Assembly: GCF_042186555.1 (NCBI RefSeq)
Contig: NC_133336.1
Coordinates: forward strand, 40,170,338 to 40,234,337
DNA length: 64,000 nt
From: Aquarana catesbeiana
Lineage: Eukaryota; Chordata; Amphibia; Anura; Ranidae
Direction: 5' to 3'
In this document: positions 48,850 to 63,144 of the stretch, in pieces
Position numbering within the stretch: the stretch's first letter is position 1
Layout: each line of letters starts with the position of its first letter
Position numbers and translations under genes: made by a program
The notes under the pieces: generated by a model
What the model was told of the DNA's origin: nothing
Databases searched by the model: none
What the model saw: only the letters and a program-made list of their open reading frames with translations

Positions 48850-50935
48850 AAAGGACACAGCTTGCTCTGAGATACTAGAAACTGAAAGCTACATGATGTC
48901 AAATCCCCGCCTTCCAATATCAATATTGCTAATTGCAAGGGAGTCATTAACATTACAATTAACATGTTACCAAAGTACAGCATGAATGAAAAACTACAAA
49001 TTCTATTAACACATTGAGGTGAGGGAGGGTGGGGTAGAGGGAGCTGAGCGAGGATTCACAGGGAGGTGAAATAATTGTGTAATCCTGAAAAGAAGGGAAA
49101 AAAAAGAAGGAGAGCTAATACAATGTTTCTAATTTCACCCTGGGACTGTCTACGAGTTAAAATTGTATAACCCCTAAGTGTAAAAAATAAGGTATAAATA
49201 GAACAGAGTACCATCATCCAAATCGGTTTAAATAGACAAATAAAGGGGCCAGTCCCCAACTGGTCCCTCAGAACAAAAAGGGAGTATGGACTATTGCAGT
49301 ACAGATATAATTGATGTACATTCACGTGGGTAAAAACTATATACAATTTTATTAATACAAAACCAATATAAAATCAAGCAAGACATACATTATTGGATAC
49401 ATAAATTTACATGGGGAACAATCGGGAAGGATCACCAGTATAATGGTCCCCAAGGGGGGAAGATCACATTGGGATAACTGTACACAGATGACATATCTCA
49501 ACTAGTTTCGCGGTCTCAATGCCGCTTCTTCAAGGAAAATCTGCAATAGGTTTGGACAGATAATTAACATTCAATGTAAAAATAAACAATTCAATCAAAA
49601 ATACAGAAACATAAGTAGGGGAAGGGAGAGCAGTGCTGATTACCTGTGACCGTGCCCAGCCAAGGTAACTGTGCCAATAAAAGTTACCCCGTGGCTGTAA
49701 GAGAACTGTTAGTTCCCGTTCGGTGCGCACTCGTGGGAAAGATAAGGGGATCCAGAAAGGAAGGAAGGGAGGGGAAAAGGGGGTGGGAAGGAGGGGGGAT
49801 GAGAGAGTCGAAACGTAGAAGAAAAAAGGGTGGGAAGAGGAAAGGGGAAGAAAAAGAAGGGGTAGCAAAGTAAAAAACAACAGGGCAAAGTTGTGTAGGT
49901 AAACTAACCTTAAGGATAATAAAACATGATAAGGATTCGGGGCAAGGAGTGCAATGAACTCAATCCTAAGAGTCCAGTCCTGCAAAGGACTGGCTGCCAC
50001 ACTGGGGGGGAGGGGTAATCAGAGATAATGGTCAAAACCAGCTGCTGAAGAGGGAAATCGCCCAGTGAGGTGATCTATAAAAGATAACTTGATGTGGCCA
50101 GAAAATGGTAAAAAAAAGGGCCACCTGAGTCTACTCAGAGGCACAAGGTGAGGGCTTGGATATGGAAGATACTTACTTGGATATGGGAAGTACAGCCAGA
50201 GCCCCGGAATCCACGTTCAGCAGCATCATAAAGCCGAAATATTGCTTAGTCCCCAACTGAGCGGCGTCATTACATGCAGGCTGGCGCCGGTGTGTGACGT
50301 CACCCAGTCTGGTCTTCCACATGGCGCACGTGCGAAAGAATCGCGTGTGCGCATGCGCGCTAGTCATCCAGCCAAAGGTCAGAAAGCCCAAGCTGGGACA
50401 TGCACAAGTGGATGGGGTGGTCCCAGAATGTAGAAACCGTCCCTCCACCAAGGAGAGCACCTAGCTGCCGCAAAGGGAACAGACACAGGACACAGATGAC
50501 ACCTGGCGGTGGCACGGAATTGTGCAGGCCGGGAGGCAGCAAAGCACTACATAACAATGAGAAATGAACAATGCAGTACTGATTTTAATATAAGCAATAC
50601 ATCTCAAAGGTAACAAAAAATACATGACATTACATAATTATAGAAAGAAAAGCAAGAAGGACATAGCAATTGATGAAAATATTTGTGGTTGGTAACAACA
50701 TGAACCTGGCAAAGACCCTAGTAGACCCACATAGAACATGAAACCTGAAGATAATTGTGTAATCCTGCGAATGTAGCTGTCTCTCTAATTTCACCCTGGG
50801 ACTGGCTACCAGTCATCTGCATTACAGGCTATTTTCTATGATTCATCTACTTTATCATTTATATTTCAAATAAATGAGGAACTAATATAGATAATAGAAA
50901 CACTATATAAAAATAAAGTTCATAGTTGGAAAAAA
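48552..50935 (-). repeat. Array unit 20
   Basis: 2,384 bp, promoter subtype 1. Exon-2-like segment 49644-49694; CRE 50295-50302. Left part matches unit 8; right part matches unit 15 (shared change near 49815). Confidence 0.95.
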
Positions 50936-51233
50936 GTCTGTGTCCCACTGTATTATCCAGGCTGATCTAACACTGGCTATTCACAGGCGCAATCCCACTA
51001 CTGATCAGCACGGGGGTTTTGACCTGCTCCATCTCCGACCTGGGCCGCTTCACCCCTCCTTAGGCCAACCTGGTGGCTCTGGGCTCCCCTGGAACCACCA
51101 TATTGATACTGAACTTAGCATGGACACCCAATCAACATAGCGCAGGGTAGATCAGAACTCCTGGACTCAAGCAATCCAACAGCCTCAGCCTCCCAAGTAG
51201 CTGGGATTATAGATGCACGCCACTGCAACCGGC
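50936..51233 (-). ncRNA. 7SL (SRP) RNA copy 21
   Basis: Full length. Shares the helix 8 closing C-to-U change with copies 1 and 16 but has the common bases elsewhere, so it is a hybrid of types. Confidence 0.9.
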
Positions 51234-53309
51234 AAAGGACGGAGCTTGCTCTGAGATACTAGAAACTGAAAGCTACATGATGTCAAATCCCCACCTTCCA
51301 ATATCAATATTGCTAATTGCAAGGGAGTCATTAACATTACAATTAACATGTTACCAAAGTACAGCATGAATGAAAAACTACAAATTCTATTAACACATTG
51401 AGGTGAGGGAGGGTGGGGTAGAGGGAGCTGAGCGAGGATTCACAGGGAGGTGAAATAATTGTGTAATCCTGAAAAGAAGGGAAAAAAAAGAAGGAGAGCT
51501 AATACAATGTTTCTAATTTCACCCTGGGACTGTCTACGAGTTAAAATTGTATAACCCCTAAGTGTAAAAAATAAGGTATAAATAGAACAGAGTACCATCA
51601 TCCAAATCGGTTGAAATAGACAAATAAAGGGGCCAGTCCCCAACTGGTCCCTCAGAACAAAAAGGGAGTATGGACTATTGCAGTACAGATATAATTGATG
51701 TACATTCACGTGGGTAAAAACTATATACAATTTTATTAATACAAAACCAATATAAAATCAAGCAAGACATACATTATTGGATACATAAATTTACATGGGG
51801 AACAATCGGGAAGGATCACCAGTATAATGGTCCCCAAGGGGGGAAGATCACATTGGGATAACTGTACACAGATGACATATCTCAACTAGTTTTGCGGTCT
51901 CAATGCCGCTTCTTCAAGGAAAATCTGCAATAGGTTTGGACAGATAATTAACATTCAATGTAAAAATAAACAATTCAATCAAAAATACAGAAACATAAGT
52001 AGGGGAAGGGAGAGCAGTGCTGATTACCTGTGACCGTGCCCAGCCAAGGTAACTGTGCCAATAAAAGTTCCCCCGTGGCTGTAAGAGAACTGTTAGTTCC
52101 CGTTCGGTGCGCACTCGTGGGAAAGGTAAGGGGATCCAGAAAGGAAGGAAGGGAGGGGAAAAGGGGGTGGGAAGGAGGGGGGATGAGAGAGTCGAAACGG
52201 AGAAGAAAAAAGGGTGGGAAGAGGAAAGGGGAAGAATAAGAAGGGGTAGCAAAGTAAAAAACAACAGAGCAAAGTTGTGTAGGTAAACTAACCTTAAGGA
52301 TAATAAAACATGATAAGGATCCGGGGCAAGGAGTGCAATGAACTCAATCCTAAGAGTCCAGTCCTGCAAAGGACTGGCTGCCACACTGGGGGGAGGGGTA
52401 ATCAGAGATAATGGTCAAAACCAGCTGCTGAAGAGGGAAATCGCCCAGTGAGGTGATCTATAAAAGATAACTTGATGTGGCCAGAAAATGGTAAAAAAAA
52501 GGGCCACCTGAGTCTACTCAGAGGCACAAGGTGAGGGCTTGGATATGGAAGATACTTACTTGGATATGGGAAGTACAGCCAGAGCCCCGGAATCCACGTT
52601 CAGCAGCATCACAAAGCCAAAATATTGCTTAGTCCCCAACTGAGCGGCGTCATTACATGCAGGCTGGCGCCGGTGTGTGACGTCACCCAGTCTGGTCTTC
52701 CACATGGCGCACGTGCGAAAGAATTGCGCGTGCGTATGCCCTCGTCATCCAGCCAAAGGTCAGAAAGCCCGAGCTTGGACATGCACAAGTGGATGGGGTG
52801 GTCCCAGAATGTAGAAACCGTCCCCCCACCAAGGAGAGCATGTAGCTGCCGCAAAGGGAACAGACACAGGACACAGATGACACCTGGCGGTGGCACGGAA
52901 TTCTGCAGGCCGGGAGGCAGCAAAGCACTACATAACAATGAGAAATGAACAATGCAGTACTGATTTTAATATAAGCAATACATCTCAAAGGTAACAAAAA
53001 ATACATGACATTACATAATTATAGAAAGAAAAGCAAGAAGGACATAGCAATTGATGAAAATATTTGTGGTTGGTAACCACATGAACCTGGCAAAGACCCT
53101 AGTAGACCCACATGAAACCTGAAGATAATTGTGTAATCCTGCGAATGTAGCTGTCTCTCTAATTTCACCCTGGGACTGGCTACCAGTCATCTGCATTACA
53201 GGCTATTTTCTATGATTCATCTACTTTATCATTTATATTTCAAATAAATGAGGAACTAATATAGATAATAGAAACACTATATAAAAATAAAGTTCATAGT
53301 TGGAAAAAA
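50936..53309 (-). repeat. Array unit 21
   Basis: 2,374 bp, promoter subtype 2, with the 7-bp spacer deletion. Exon-2-like segment 52028-52078; CRE 52678-52685. Left part like unit 16, right part like units 2, 9 and 18. Confidence 0.95.
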
Positions 53310-53607
53310 ATCTGTGTCCCACTGTATTATCCAGGCTGCTCTAACACTGGCTATTCACAGGCGCAATCCCACTACTGATCAGCACGGGGGTTTTGACCTG
53401 CTCTGTCTCCGACCTGGGCCGGTTCACCCCTCCTTAGGCCAACCTGGTGGCTCTGGGCTCCCCTGAAAACACCATATTGATAATGAACTTAGCATGGACA
53501 GCCAAACAACATAGCGCAGGGTAGATCAGAACTCCTGGACTCAAGCAATCCAACAGCCTCAGCATCCCAAGTAGCTGGGATTATAGATGCAGGCCACTGC
53601 AACCGGC
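53310..53607 (-). ncRNA. 7SL (SRP) RNA copy 22, internal TTTT
   Basis: Same internal TTTT as copy 10 (AAAA at 53466-53469) and the same lost GC box. One further change beside the helix 8 loop (near 53404). Confidence 0.88.
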
Positions 53608-55693
53608 AAAGGATAGAGCTTGCTCTGAGATACTAGAAATCGAAAGCTACATGATGTCAAATCATCGCCTTCCAATATCAATATTGCTAATTGCAAGGGA
53701 GTCATTAACATTACAATTAACATGTTACCAAAGTACAGCATGAATGAAAAACTACAAATTCTATTAACACATTGAGGTGAGGGAGGGTGGGGTAGAGGGA
53801 GCTGAGCGAGGATTCACAGGGAGGTGAAATAATTGTGTAATCCTGAAAAGAAGGGAAAAAAAAGAAGGAGAGCTAATACAATGTTTCTAATTTCACCCTG
53901 GGACTGTCTACGAGTTAAAATGGTATAACCCCTAAGTGTAAAAAATAAGGTATAAATAGAACAGAGTACCATCATTCAAATCGGTTGAAATAGACAAATA
54001 AAGGGGCCAGTCCCCAACTGGTCCCTCAGAACAAAAAGGGAGTATGGACTATTGCGGTACAGATATAATTGATGTAGATTCACGTGGGTAAAAACTATAT
54101 ACAATTTTATTAATACAAAACCAATATAAAATCAAGCAAGACATACATTATTGGATACATAAATTTACATGGGGAACAATCGGGAAGGATCACCAGTATA
54201 ATGGTCCCCAAGGGGGGAAGATCACATTGGGATAACTGTACGCAGATGACATATCTCAACTAGTTTTGCGGTCTCAATGCCGCTTCTTCAATGAAAATCT
54301 GCAATAGGTTTGGACAGATAATTAACATTCAATGTAAAAATAAACAATTCAATCAAAAATACAGAAACATAAGTAGGGGAAGGGAGAGCAGTGCCGATTA
54401 CCTGTGACCGTGCCCAGCCAAGGTAACTGTGCCAATAAAAGTTCCCCCGTGGCTGTAAGAGAACTGTTAGTTCCCGTTCGGTGCGCACTCGTGGGAAAGG
54501 TAAGGGGATCCAGAAAGGAAGGAAGGGAGGGGAAAAGGGGGTGGGAAGGAGGGGGGATGAGAGAGTCGAAACGGAGAAGAAAAAAGGGTGGGAAGAGGAA
54601 AGGGGAAGAAAAAGAAGGGGTAGCAAAGTAAAAAACAACAGAGCAAAGTTGTGTAGGTAAACTAACCTTAAGGATAATAAAACATGATAAGGATCCGGGG
54701 CAAGGAGTGCAATGAACTCAATCCTAAGAGTCCAGTCCTGCAAAGGACTGGCTGCCACACTGGGGGGGAGGGGTAATCAGAGATAATGGTCAAAACCAGC
54801 TGCTGAAGAGGGAAATCGCCCAGTGAGGTGATCTATAAAAGATAACTTGATGTGGCCAGAAAATGGTAAAAAAAAGGGCCACCTGAATCTACTCAGAGGC
54901 ACAAGGTGAGGGCTTGGATATGGAAGATACTTACTTGGATATGGGAAGTACAGCCAGAGCCCCGGAATCCACGTCCAGCAGCATCACAAAGCCAAAATAT
55001 TGCTTAGTCCCCAACTGAGCAGCGTCATTACATGCAGGCTGGCGCCGGTGTGTGACGTCATCCAGTCTGGTCTTCCACATGGCGCACGTGCGAAAGAATC
55101 GCGCGTGCGCATGCGCGCTAGTCATCCAGCCAAAGGTCAGAAAGCCCAAGCTGGGACATGCACAAGTGGATGGGGTGGTCCCAGAATGTAGAAACCGTCC
55201 CTCCACCAAGGGGAGCACCTAGCCACCGCAAAGGGAACAGACACAGGACACAGATGACACCTGGCAGTGGCACGGAATTCTGCAGGCCGGGAGGCAGCAA
55301 AGCACTACATAACAATGAGAAATGAACAATGCAGTACTGATTTTAAAATAAGCAATACATCTCAAAGGTAACAAAAAATACATGACATTACATAATTATA
55401 GAAAGAAAAGCAAGAAGGACATAGCAATTGATGAAAATATTTGTGGTTGGTAACCACATGAACCTGGCAAAGACCCTAGTAGACCCACATAGAACATGAA
55501 ACCTGAAGATAATTGTGTAATCCTGCGAATGTAGCTGTCTCTCTAATTTCACCCTGGGACTGGCTACCAGTCATCTGCATTACAGGCTATTTTCTATGAT
55601 TCATCTACTTTAACATTTATATTTCAAATAAATGAGGAACTAATATAGATAATAGAAACACTATATAAAAATAAAGTTCATAGTTGGAAAAAA
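53310..55693 (-). repeat. Array unit 22
   Basis: 2,384 bp, promoter subtype 1. Exon-2-like segment 54402-54452; CRE 55053-55060. Near copy of unit 10. Confidence 0.95.
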
Positions 55694-55991
55694 GTCTGTG
55701 TCCCACTGTATTATCCAGGCTGCTCTAACACTGGCTATTCACAGGCGCAATCCCACTACTGATCAGCACGGGGGTTTTGACCTGCTCCGTCTCTGACCTG
55801 GGCCGATTCACCCCTCCTTAGGCAAACCTGGTGGCTCTGGGCTCCCCTGGAACCACCATATAGATACCGAACTTAGCATGGACACCCAATCAACATAGCG
55901 CAGGGTAGATCAGAACTCCTGGACTCAAGCAATCCAACAGCCTCAGCCTCCCAAGTAGCTGGGATTATAGATGCACACCACTGCAACCGGC
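55694..55991 (-). ncRNA. 7SL (SRP) RNA copy 23
   Basis: Full length; variants of copy 11 plus GGUCAGAGA beside the helix 8 loop. Confidence 0.9.
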
Positions 55992-58077
55992 AAAGGACGG
56001 AGCTTGCTCTGAGATACTAGAAACTGAAAGTTACATGATGTCAAATCCCCGCCTTCCAATATCAATATTGCTAATTGCAAGGGAGTCATTAACATTACAA
56101 TTAACATGTTACCAAAGTACAGCATGAATGAAAAACTACAAATTCTATTAACACATTGAGGTGAGGGAGGGTGGGGTAGAGGGAGCTGAGCGAGGATTCA
56201 CAGGGAGGTGAAATAATTGTGTAATCCTGAAAAGAAGGGAAAAAAAAGAAGGAGAGCTAATACAATGTTTCTAATTTCACCCTGGGACTGTCTACGAGTT
56301 AAAATTGTATAACCCCTAAGTGTAAAAAATAAGGTATAAATAGAACAGAGTACCATCATCCAAATCGGTTGAAATAGACAAATAAAGGGGCCAGTCCCCA
56401 ACTGGTCCCTCAGAACAAAAAGGGAGTATGGACTATTGCACTACAGATATAATTGATGTAGATTCACATGGGTAAAAACTATATACAATTTTATTAATAC
56501 AAAACCAATACAAAATCAAGCAAGACATACATTATTGGATACATAAATTTACATGGGGAACAATCGGGAAGGATCACCAGTATAATGGTCCCCAAGGGGG
56601 GAAGATCACATTGGGATAACTGTACACAGATGACATATCTCAACTAGTTTTGCGGTCTCAATGCCGCTTCTTCAAGGAAAATCTGCAATAGGTTTGGACA
56701 GATAATTAACATTCAATGTAAAAATAAACAATTCAATCAAAAATACAGAAACATAAGTAGGGGAAGGGAGAGCAGTGCTGATTACCTGTGACCGTGCCCA
56801 GCCAAGGTAACTGTGCCAATAAAAGTTCCCCCGTGGCTGTAAGAGAACTGTTAGTTCCCGTTCGGTGCGCACTCGTGGGAAAGGTAAGGGGATCCAGAAA
56901 GGAAGGAAGGGAGGGGAAAAGGGGGTGGGAAGGAGGGGGGATGAGAGAGTCGAAACGGAGAAGAAAAAAGGGTGGGAAGAGGAAAGGGGAAGAAAAAGAA
57001 GGGGTAGCAAAGTAAAAAACAACAGAGCAAAGTTGTGTAGGTAAACTAACCTTAAGGATAATAAAACATGATAAGGATCCGGGGCAAGGAGTGCAATGAA
57101 CTCAATCCTAAGAGTCCAGTCCTGCAAAGGACTGGCTGCCACACTGGGGGGAGGGGTAATCAGAGATAATGGTCAAATCCAGCTGCTGAAGAGGGAAATC
57201 GCCCAGTGAGGTGATCTATAAAAGATAACTTGATGTGGCCAGAAAATGGTAAAAAAAAAGGGCCACCTAAGTCTACTCAGAGGCACAAGGTGAGGGCTTG
57301 GATATGGAAGATACTTACTTGGATATGGGAAGTACAGCCAGAGACCCGGAATCCACGTCCAGCAGCATCACAAAGCCAAAATATTGCTTAGTCCCCAACT
57401 GAGCGGCGTCATTACATGCAGGCTGGCGCCGGTGTGTGACGTCACCCAGTCTGGTCTTCCACATGGCGCACGTGCGAAAGAATCGCGTGTGCGCATGCGC
57501 GCTAGTCTTCCAGCCAAAGGTCAGAAAGCCCAAGCTGGGACATGCACAAGTGGATGGGGTGGTCCCAGAATGTAGAAACCGTCCCTCCACCAAGCAGAGC
57601 ACCTAGCCGCCGCAAAGGGAACAGACACAGGACACAGATGACACCTGACGGTGGCACGGAATTGTGCAGGCCGGGAGGCAGCAAAGCACTACATAACAAT
57701 GAGAAATGAACAATGCAGTACTGATTTTAATATAAGCAATACATCTCAAAGGTAACAAAAAATACATGACATTACATAATTATAGAAAGAAAAGCAAGAA
57801 GGACATAGCAATTGATGAAAATATTTGTGGTTGGTAACCACATGAACCTGGCAAAGACCCTAGTAGACCCACATAGAACATGAAACCTGAAGATAATTGT
57901 GTAATCCTGCGAATGTAGCTGTCTCTCTAATTTCACCCTGGGACTGGCTACCAGTCATCTGCATTACAGGCTATTTTCTATGATTCATCTACTTTATCAT
58001 TTATATTTCAAATAAATGAGGAACTAATATAGATAATAGAAACACTATATAAAAATAAAGTTCATAGTTGGAAAAAA
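55694..58077 (-). repeat. Array unit 23
   Basis: 2,384 bp, promoter subtype 1. Exon-2-like segment 56786-56836; CRE 57437-57444. Near copy of unit 25, two units on. Confidence 0.95.
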
Positions 58078-58375
58078 GTCTGTGTCCCACTGTATTATCC
58101 AGGCTGCTCTAACACTGGCTATTCACAGGCACAATCCCACAACTGATCAGCATGGGGGTTTTGACCTGCTCCGTCTCCGACCTGGGCCGGTTCACCCCTC
58201 CTTAGGCCAACCTGGTGGCTCTGGGCTCCCCTGGAACCACCATATTGATACTGAACTTAGCATGGACACCCAATCAACATAGCGCAGGGTAGATCAGAAC
58301 TCCTGGACTCAAGCAATCCAACAGCCTCAGCCTCCCAAGTAGCTGGGATTATAGATGCACGCCACTGCAACCGGC
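58078..58375 (-). ncRNA. 7SL (SRP) RNA copy 24
   Basis: Full length; carries the AUGCUGAUCAGUUGUGGG variant of copy 17 but with the normal GCCGG 5' end. Confidence 0.9.
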
Positions 58376-60461
58376 AAAGGACGGAGCTTGCTCTGAGATA
58401 CTAGAAACTGAAAGCTACATGATGTCAAATCCCCGCCTTCCAATATCAATATTGCTAATTGCAAGGGAGTCATTAACATTACAATTAACATGTTACCAGA
58501 GTACAGCATGAATGAAAAACTACAAATTCTATTAACACATTGAGTTGAGGGAGGGTGGGGTAGAGGGAGCTGAGCGAGGATTCACAGGGAGGTGAAATAA
58601 TTGTGTAATCCTGAAAAGAAGGGAAAAAAAAGAAGGAGAGCTAATACAATGTTTCTAATTTCACCCTGGGACTGTCTACGAGTTAAAATTGTATAACCCC
58701 TAAGTGTAAAAAATAAGGTATAAATAGAACAGAGTACCATCATCCAAATCGGTTGAAATAGACAAATAAAGGGGCCAGTCCCCAACTGGTCCCTCAGAAC
58801 AAAAAGGGAGTATGGACTATTGCGGTACAGATATAATTGATGTAGATTCACGTGGGTAAAAACTATATACAATTTTATTAATACAAAACCAATATAAAAT
58901 CAAGCAAGACATACATTATTGGATACATAAATTTACATGGGGAACAATCGGGAAGGATCACCAGTATAATGGTCCCCAAGGGGGGAAGATCACATTGGGA
59001 TAACTGTACACAGATGACATATCTCAACTAGTTTTGCGGTCTCAATGCCGCTTCTTCAAGGAAAATCTGCAATAGGTTTGGACAGATAATTAACATTCAA
59101 TGTAAAAATAAACAATTCAATCAAAAATACAGAAACATAAGTAGGGGAAGGGAGAGCAGTGCTGATTACCTGTGACCGTGCCCAGCCAAGGTAACTGTGC
59201 CAATAAAAGTTCCCCCGTGGCTGTAAGAGAACTGTTAGTTCCCGTTCGGTGCGCACTCGTGGGAAAGATAAGGGGATCCAGAAAGGAAGGAAGGGAGGGG
59301 AAAAGGGGGTGGGAAGGAGGGGGGATGAGAGAGTCGAAACGGAGAAGAAAAAAGGGTGGGAAGAGGAAAGGGGAAGAAAAAGAAGGGGTAGCAAAGTAAA
59401 AAACAACAGGGCAAAGTTGTGTAGGTAAACTAACCTTAAGGATAATAAAACATGATAAGGAATCGGGGCAAGGAGTGCAATGAACTCAATCCTAAAAGTC
59501 CAGTCCTGCAAAGGACTGGCTGCCACACTGGGGGGGAGGGGTAATCAGAGATAATGGTCAAAACCAGCTGCTGAAGAGGGAAATCGCCCAGTGAGGTGAT
59601 CTATAAAAGATAACTTGATGTGGCCAGAAAATGGTAAAAAAAAGGGCCACCTGAGTCTACTCAGAGGCAAAAGGTGAGGGCTTGGATATGGAAGATACTT
59701 ACTTGGATATGGGAAGTACAGCCAGAGCCCCGGAATCCACGTTCAGCAGCATCACAAAGCCGAAATATTGCTTAGTCCCCAACTGAGCGGCGTCATTACA
59801 TGCTGGCTGGCGCCGGTGTGTGACGTTACCCAGTCTGGTCTTCCACATGGCGCACGTGCGAAAGAATCGCGCGTGCGCATGCGCGCTAGTCATCCAGCCA
59901 AAGGTCAGAAAGCCCAAGCTGGGACATGCACAAGTGGATGGGGTGGTCCCAGAATGTAGAAACCGTCCCTCCACCAAGGAGAGCACCTAGCTGTCGCAAA
60001 GGGAACAGACACAGGACACAGATGACACCTGGCGGTGGCACGGAATTCTGCAGGCCGGGAGGCAGCAAAGCACTACATAACAATGAGAAATGAACAATGC
60101 AGTACTGATTTTAATATAAGCAATACATCTCAAAGGTAACAAAAAATACATGACATTACATAATTATAGAAAGAAAAGCAAGAAGGACATAGCAATTGAT
60201 GAAAATATTTGTGGTTGGTAACCACATGAACCTGGCAAAGACCCTAGTAGACCCACATAGAACATGAAACCTGAAGATAATTGTGTAAATCTGCGAATGT
60301 AGCTGTCTCTCTAATTTCACCCTGGGACTGGCTACCAGTCATCTGCATTACAGGCTATTTTCTATGATTCATCTACTTTAACATTTATATTTCAAATAAA
60401 TGAGGAACTAATATAGATAATAGAAACACTATATAAAAATAAAGTTCATAGTTGGAAAAAA
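58078..60461 (-). repeat. Array unit 24
   Basis: 2,384 bp, promoter subtype 1, with the promoter CRE mutated to TGACGTTA (59821-59828). Exon-2-like segment 59170-59220. Its left part matches unit 26. Confidence 0.95.
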
Positions 60462-60759
60462 GTCTGTGTCCCACTGTATTATCCAGGCTGCTCTAACACT
60501 GGCTATTCACAGGCGCAATCCCACTACTGATCAGCACGGGGGTTTTGACCTGCTCCGTCTCCGACCTGGGCCGATTCACCCCTCCTTAGGCAAACCTGGT
60601 GGCTCTGGGCTCCCCTGGAACCACCATATAGATACCGAACTTAGCATGGACACCCAATCAACATAGCGCAGGGTAGATCAGAACTCCTGGACTCAAGCAA
60701 TCCAACAGCCTCAGCCTCCCAAGTAGCTGGGATTATAGATGCACACCACTGCAACCGGC
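60462..60759 (-). ncRNA. 7SL (SRP) RNA copy 25
   Basis: Full length; same variants as copy 11 (GAAUCGGCCC, GUGGUGUGC). Confidence 0.9.
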
Positions 60760-62846
60760 AAAGGACGGAGCTTGCTCTGAGATACTAGAAACTGAAAGCT
60801 ACATGATGTCAAATCCCCGCCTTCCAATATCAATATTGCTAATTGCAAGGGAGTCATTAACATTACAATTAACATGTTACCAAAGTACAGCATGAATGAA
60901 AAACTACAAATTCTATTAACACATTGAGGTGAGGGAGGGTGGGGTAGAGGGAGCTGAGCGAGGATTCACAGGGAGGTGAAATAATTGTGTAATCCTGAAA
61001 AGAAGGGAAAAAAAAGAAGGAGAGCTAATACAATGTTTCTAATTTCACCCTGGGACTGTCTACGAGTTAAAATTGTATAACCCCTAAGTGTAAAAAATAA
61101 GGTATAAATAGAACAGAGTACCATCATCCAAATCGGTTGAAATAGACAAATAAAGGGGCCAGTCCCCAACTGGTCCCTCAGAACAAAAAGGGAGTATGGA
61201 CTATTGCACTACAGATATAATTGATGTAGATTCACATGGGTAAAAACTATATACAATTTTATTAATACAAAACCAATACAAAATCAAGCAAGACATACAT
61301 TATTGGATACATAAATTTACATGGGGAACAATCGGGAAGGATCACCAGTATAATGGTCCCCAAGGGGGGAAGATCACATTGGGATAACTGTACACAGATG
61401 ACATATCTCAACTAGTTTTGCGGTCTCAATGCCGCTTCTTCAAGGAAAATCTGCAATAGGTTTGGACAGATAATTAACATTCAATGTAAAAATAAACAAT
61501 TCAATCAAAAATACAGAAACATAAGTAGGGGAAGGGAGAGCAGTGCTGATTACCTGTGACCGTGCCCAGCCAAGGTAACTGTGCCAATAAAAGTTCCCCC
61601 GTGGCTGTAAGAGAACTGTTAGTTCCCGTTCGGTGCGCACTCGTGGGAAAGGTAAGGGGATCCAGAAAGGAAGGAAGGGAGGGGAAAAGGGGGTGGGAAG
61701 GAGGGGGGATGAGAGAGTCGAAACGGAGAAGAAAAAAGGGTGGGAAGAGGAAAGGGGAAGAAAAAGAAGGGGTAGCAAAGTAAAAAACAACAGAGCAAAG
61801 TTGTGTAGGTAAACTAACCTTAAGGATAATAAAACATGATAAGGATCCGGGGCAAGGAGTGCAATGAACTCAATCCTAAGAGTCCAGTCCTGCAAAGGAC
61901 TGGCTGCCACACTGGGGGGGAGGGGTAATCAGAGATAATGGTCAAATCCAGCTGCTGAAGAGGGAAATCGCCCAGTGAGGTGATCTATAAAAGATAACTT
62001 GATGTGGCCAGAAAATGGTAAAAAAAAAGGGCCACCTAAGTCTACTCAGAGGCACAAGGTGAGGGCTTGGATATGGAAGATACTTACTTGGATATGGGAA
62101 GTACAGCCAGAGACCCGGAATCCACGTCCAGCAGCATCACAAAGCCAAAATATTGCTTAGTCCCCAACTGAGCGGCGTCATTACATGCAGGCTGGCGCCG
62201 GTGTGTGACGTCACCCAGTCTGGTCTTCCACATGGCGCACGTGCGAAAGAATCGCGTGTGCGCATGCGCGCTAGTCTTCCAGCCAAAGGTCAGAAAGCCC
62301 AAGCTGGGACATGCACAAGTGGATGGGGTGGTCCCAGAATGTAGAAACCGTCCCTCCACCAAGCAGAGCACCTAGCCGCCGCAAAGGGAACAGACACAGG
62401 ACACAGATGACACCTGGCGGTGGCACGGAATTGTGCAGGCCGGGAGGCAGCAAAGCACTACATAACAATGAGAAATGAACAATGCAGTACTGATTTTAAT
62501 ATAAGCAATACATCTCAAAGGTAACAAAAAATACATGACATTACATAATTATAGAAAGAAAAGCAAGAAGGACATAGCAATTGATGAAAATATTTGTGGT
62601 TGGTAACCACATGAACCTGGCAAAGACCCTAGTAGACCCACATAGAACATGAAACCTGAAGATAATTGTGTAATCCTGCGAATGTAGCTGTCTCTCTAAT
62701 TTCACCCTGGGACTGGCTACCAGTCATCTGCATTACAGGCTATTTTCTATGATTCATCTACTTTATCATTTATATTTCAAATAAATGAGGAACTAATATA
62801 GATAATAGAAACACTATATAAAAATAAAGTTCATAGTTGGAAAAAA
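60462..62846 (-). repeat. Array unit 25
   Basis: 2,385 bp, promoter subtype 1. Exon-2-like segment 61554-61604; CRE 62206-62213. Right part shares with unit 23 the changed agtcttcc motif (62273-62280) and ccaagcagagc. Confidence 0.95.
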
Positions 62847-63144
62847 GTCTGTGTCCCACTGTATTATCCAGGCTGCTCTAACACTGGCTATTCACAGGCA
62901 CAATCCCACAACTGATCAGCATGGGGGTTTTGACCTGCTCCGTCTCCGACCTGGGCCGGTTCACCCCTCCTTAGGCCAACCTGGTGGCTCTGGGCTCCCC
63001 TGGAACCACCATATTGATACTGAACTTAGCATGGACACCCAATCAACATAGCGCAGGGTAGATCAGAACTCCTGGACTCAAGCAATCCAACAGCCTCAGC
63101 CTCCCAAGTAGCTGGGATTATAGATGCACGCCACTGCAACCGGC
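62847..63144 (-). ncRNA. 7SL (SRP) RNA copy 26
   Basis: Full length; same S-domain variants as copy 24. Confidence 0.9.
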
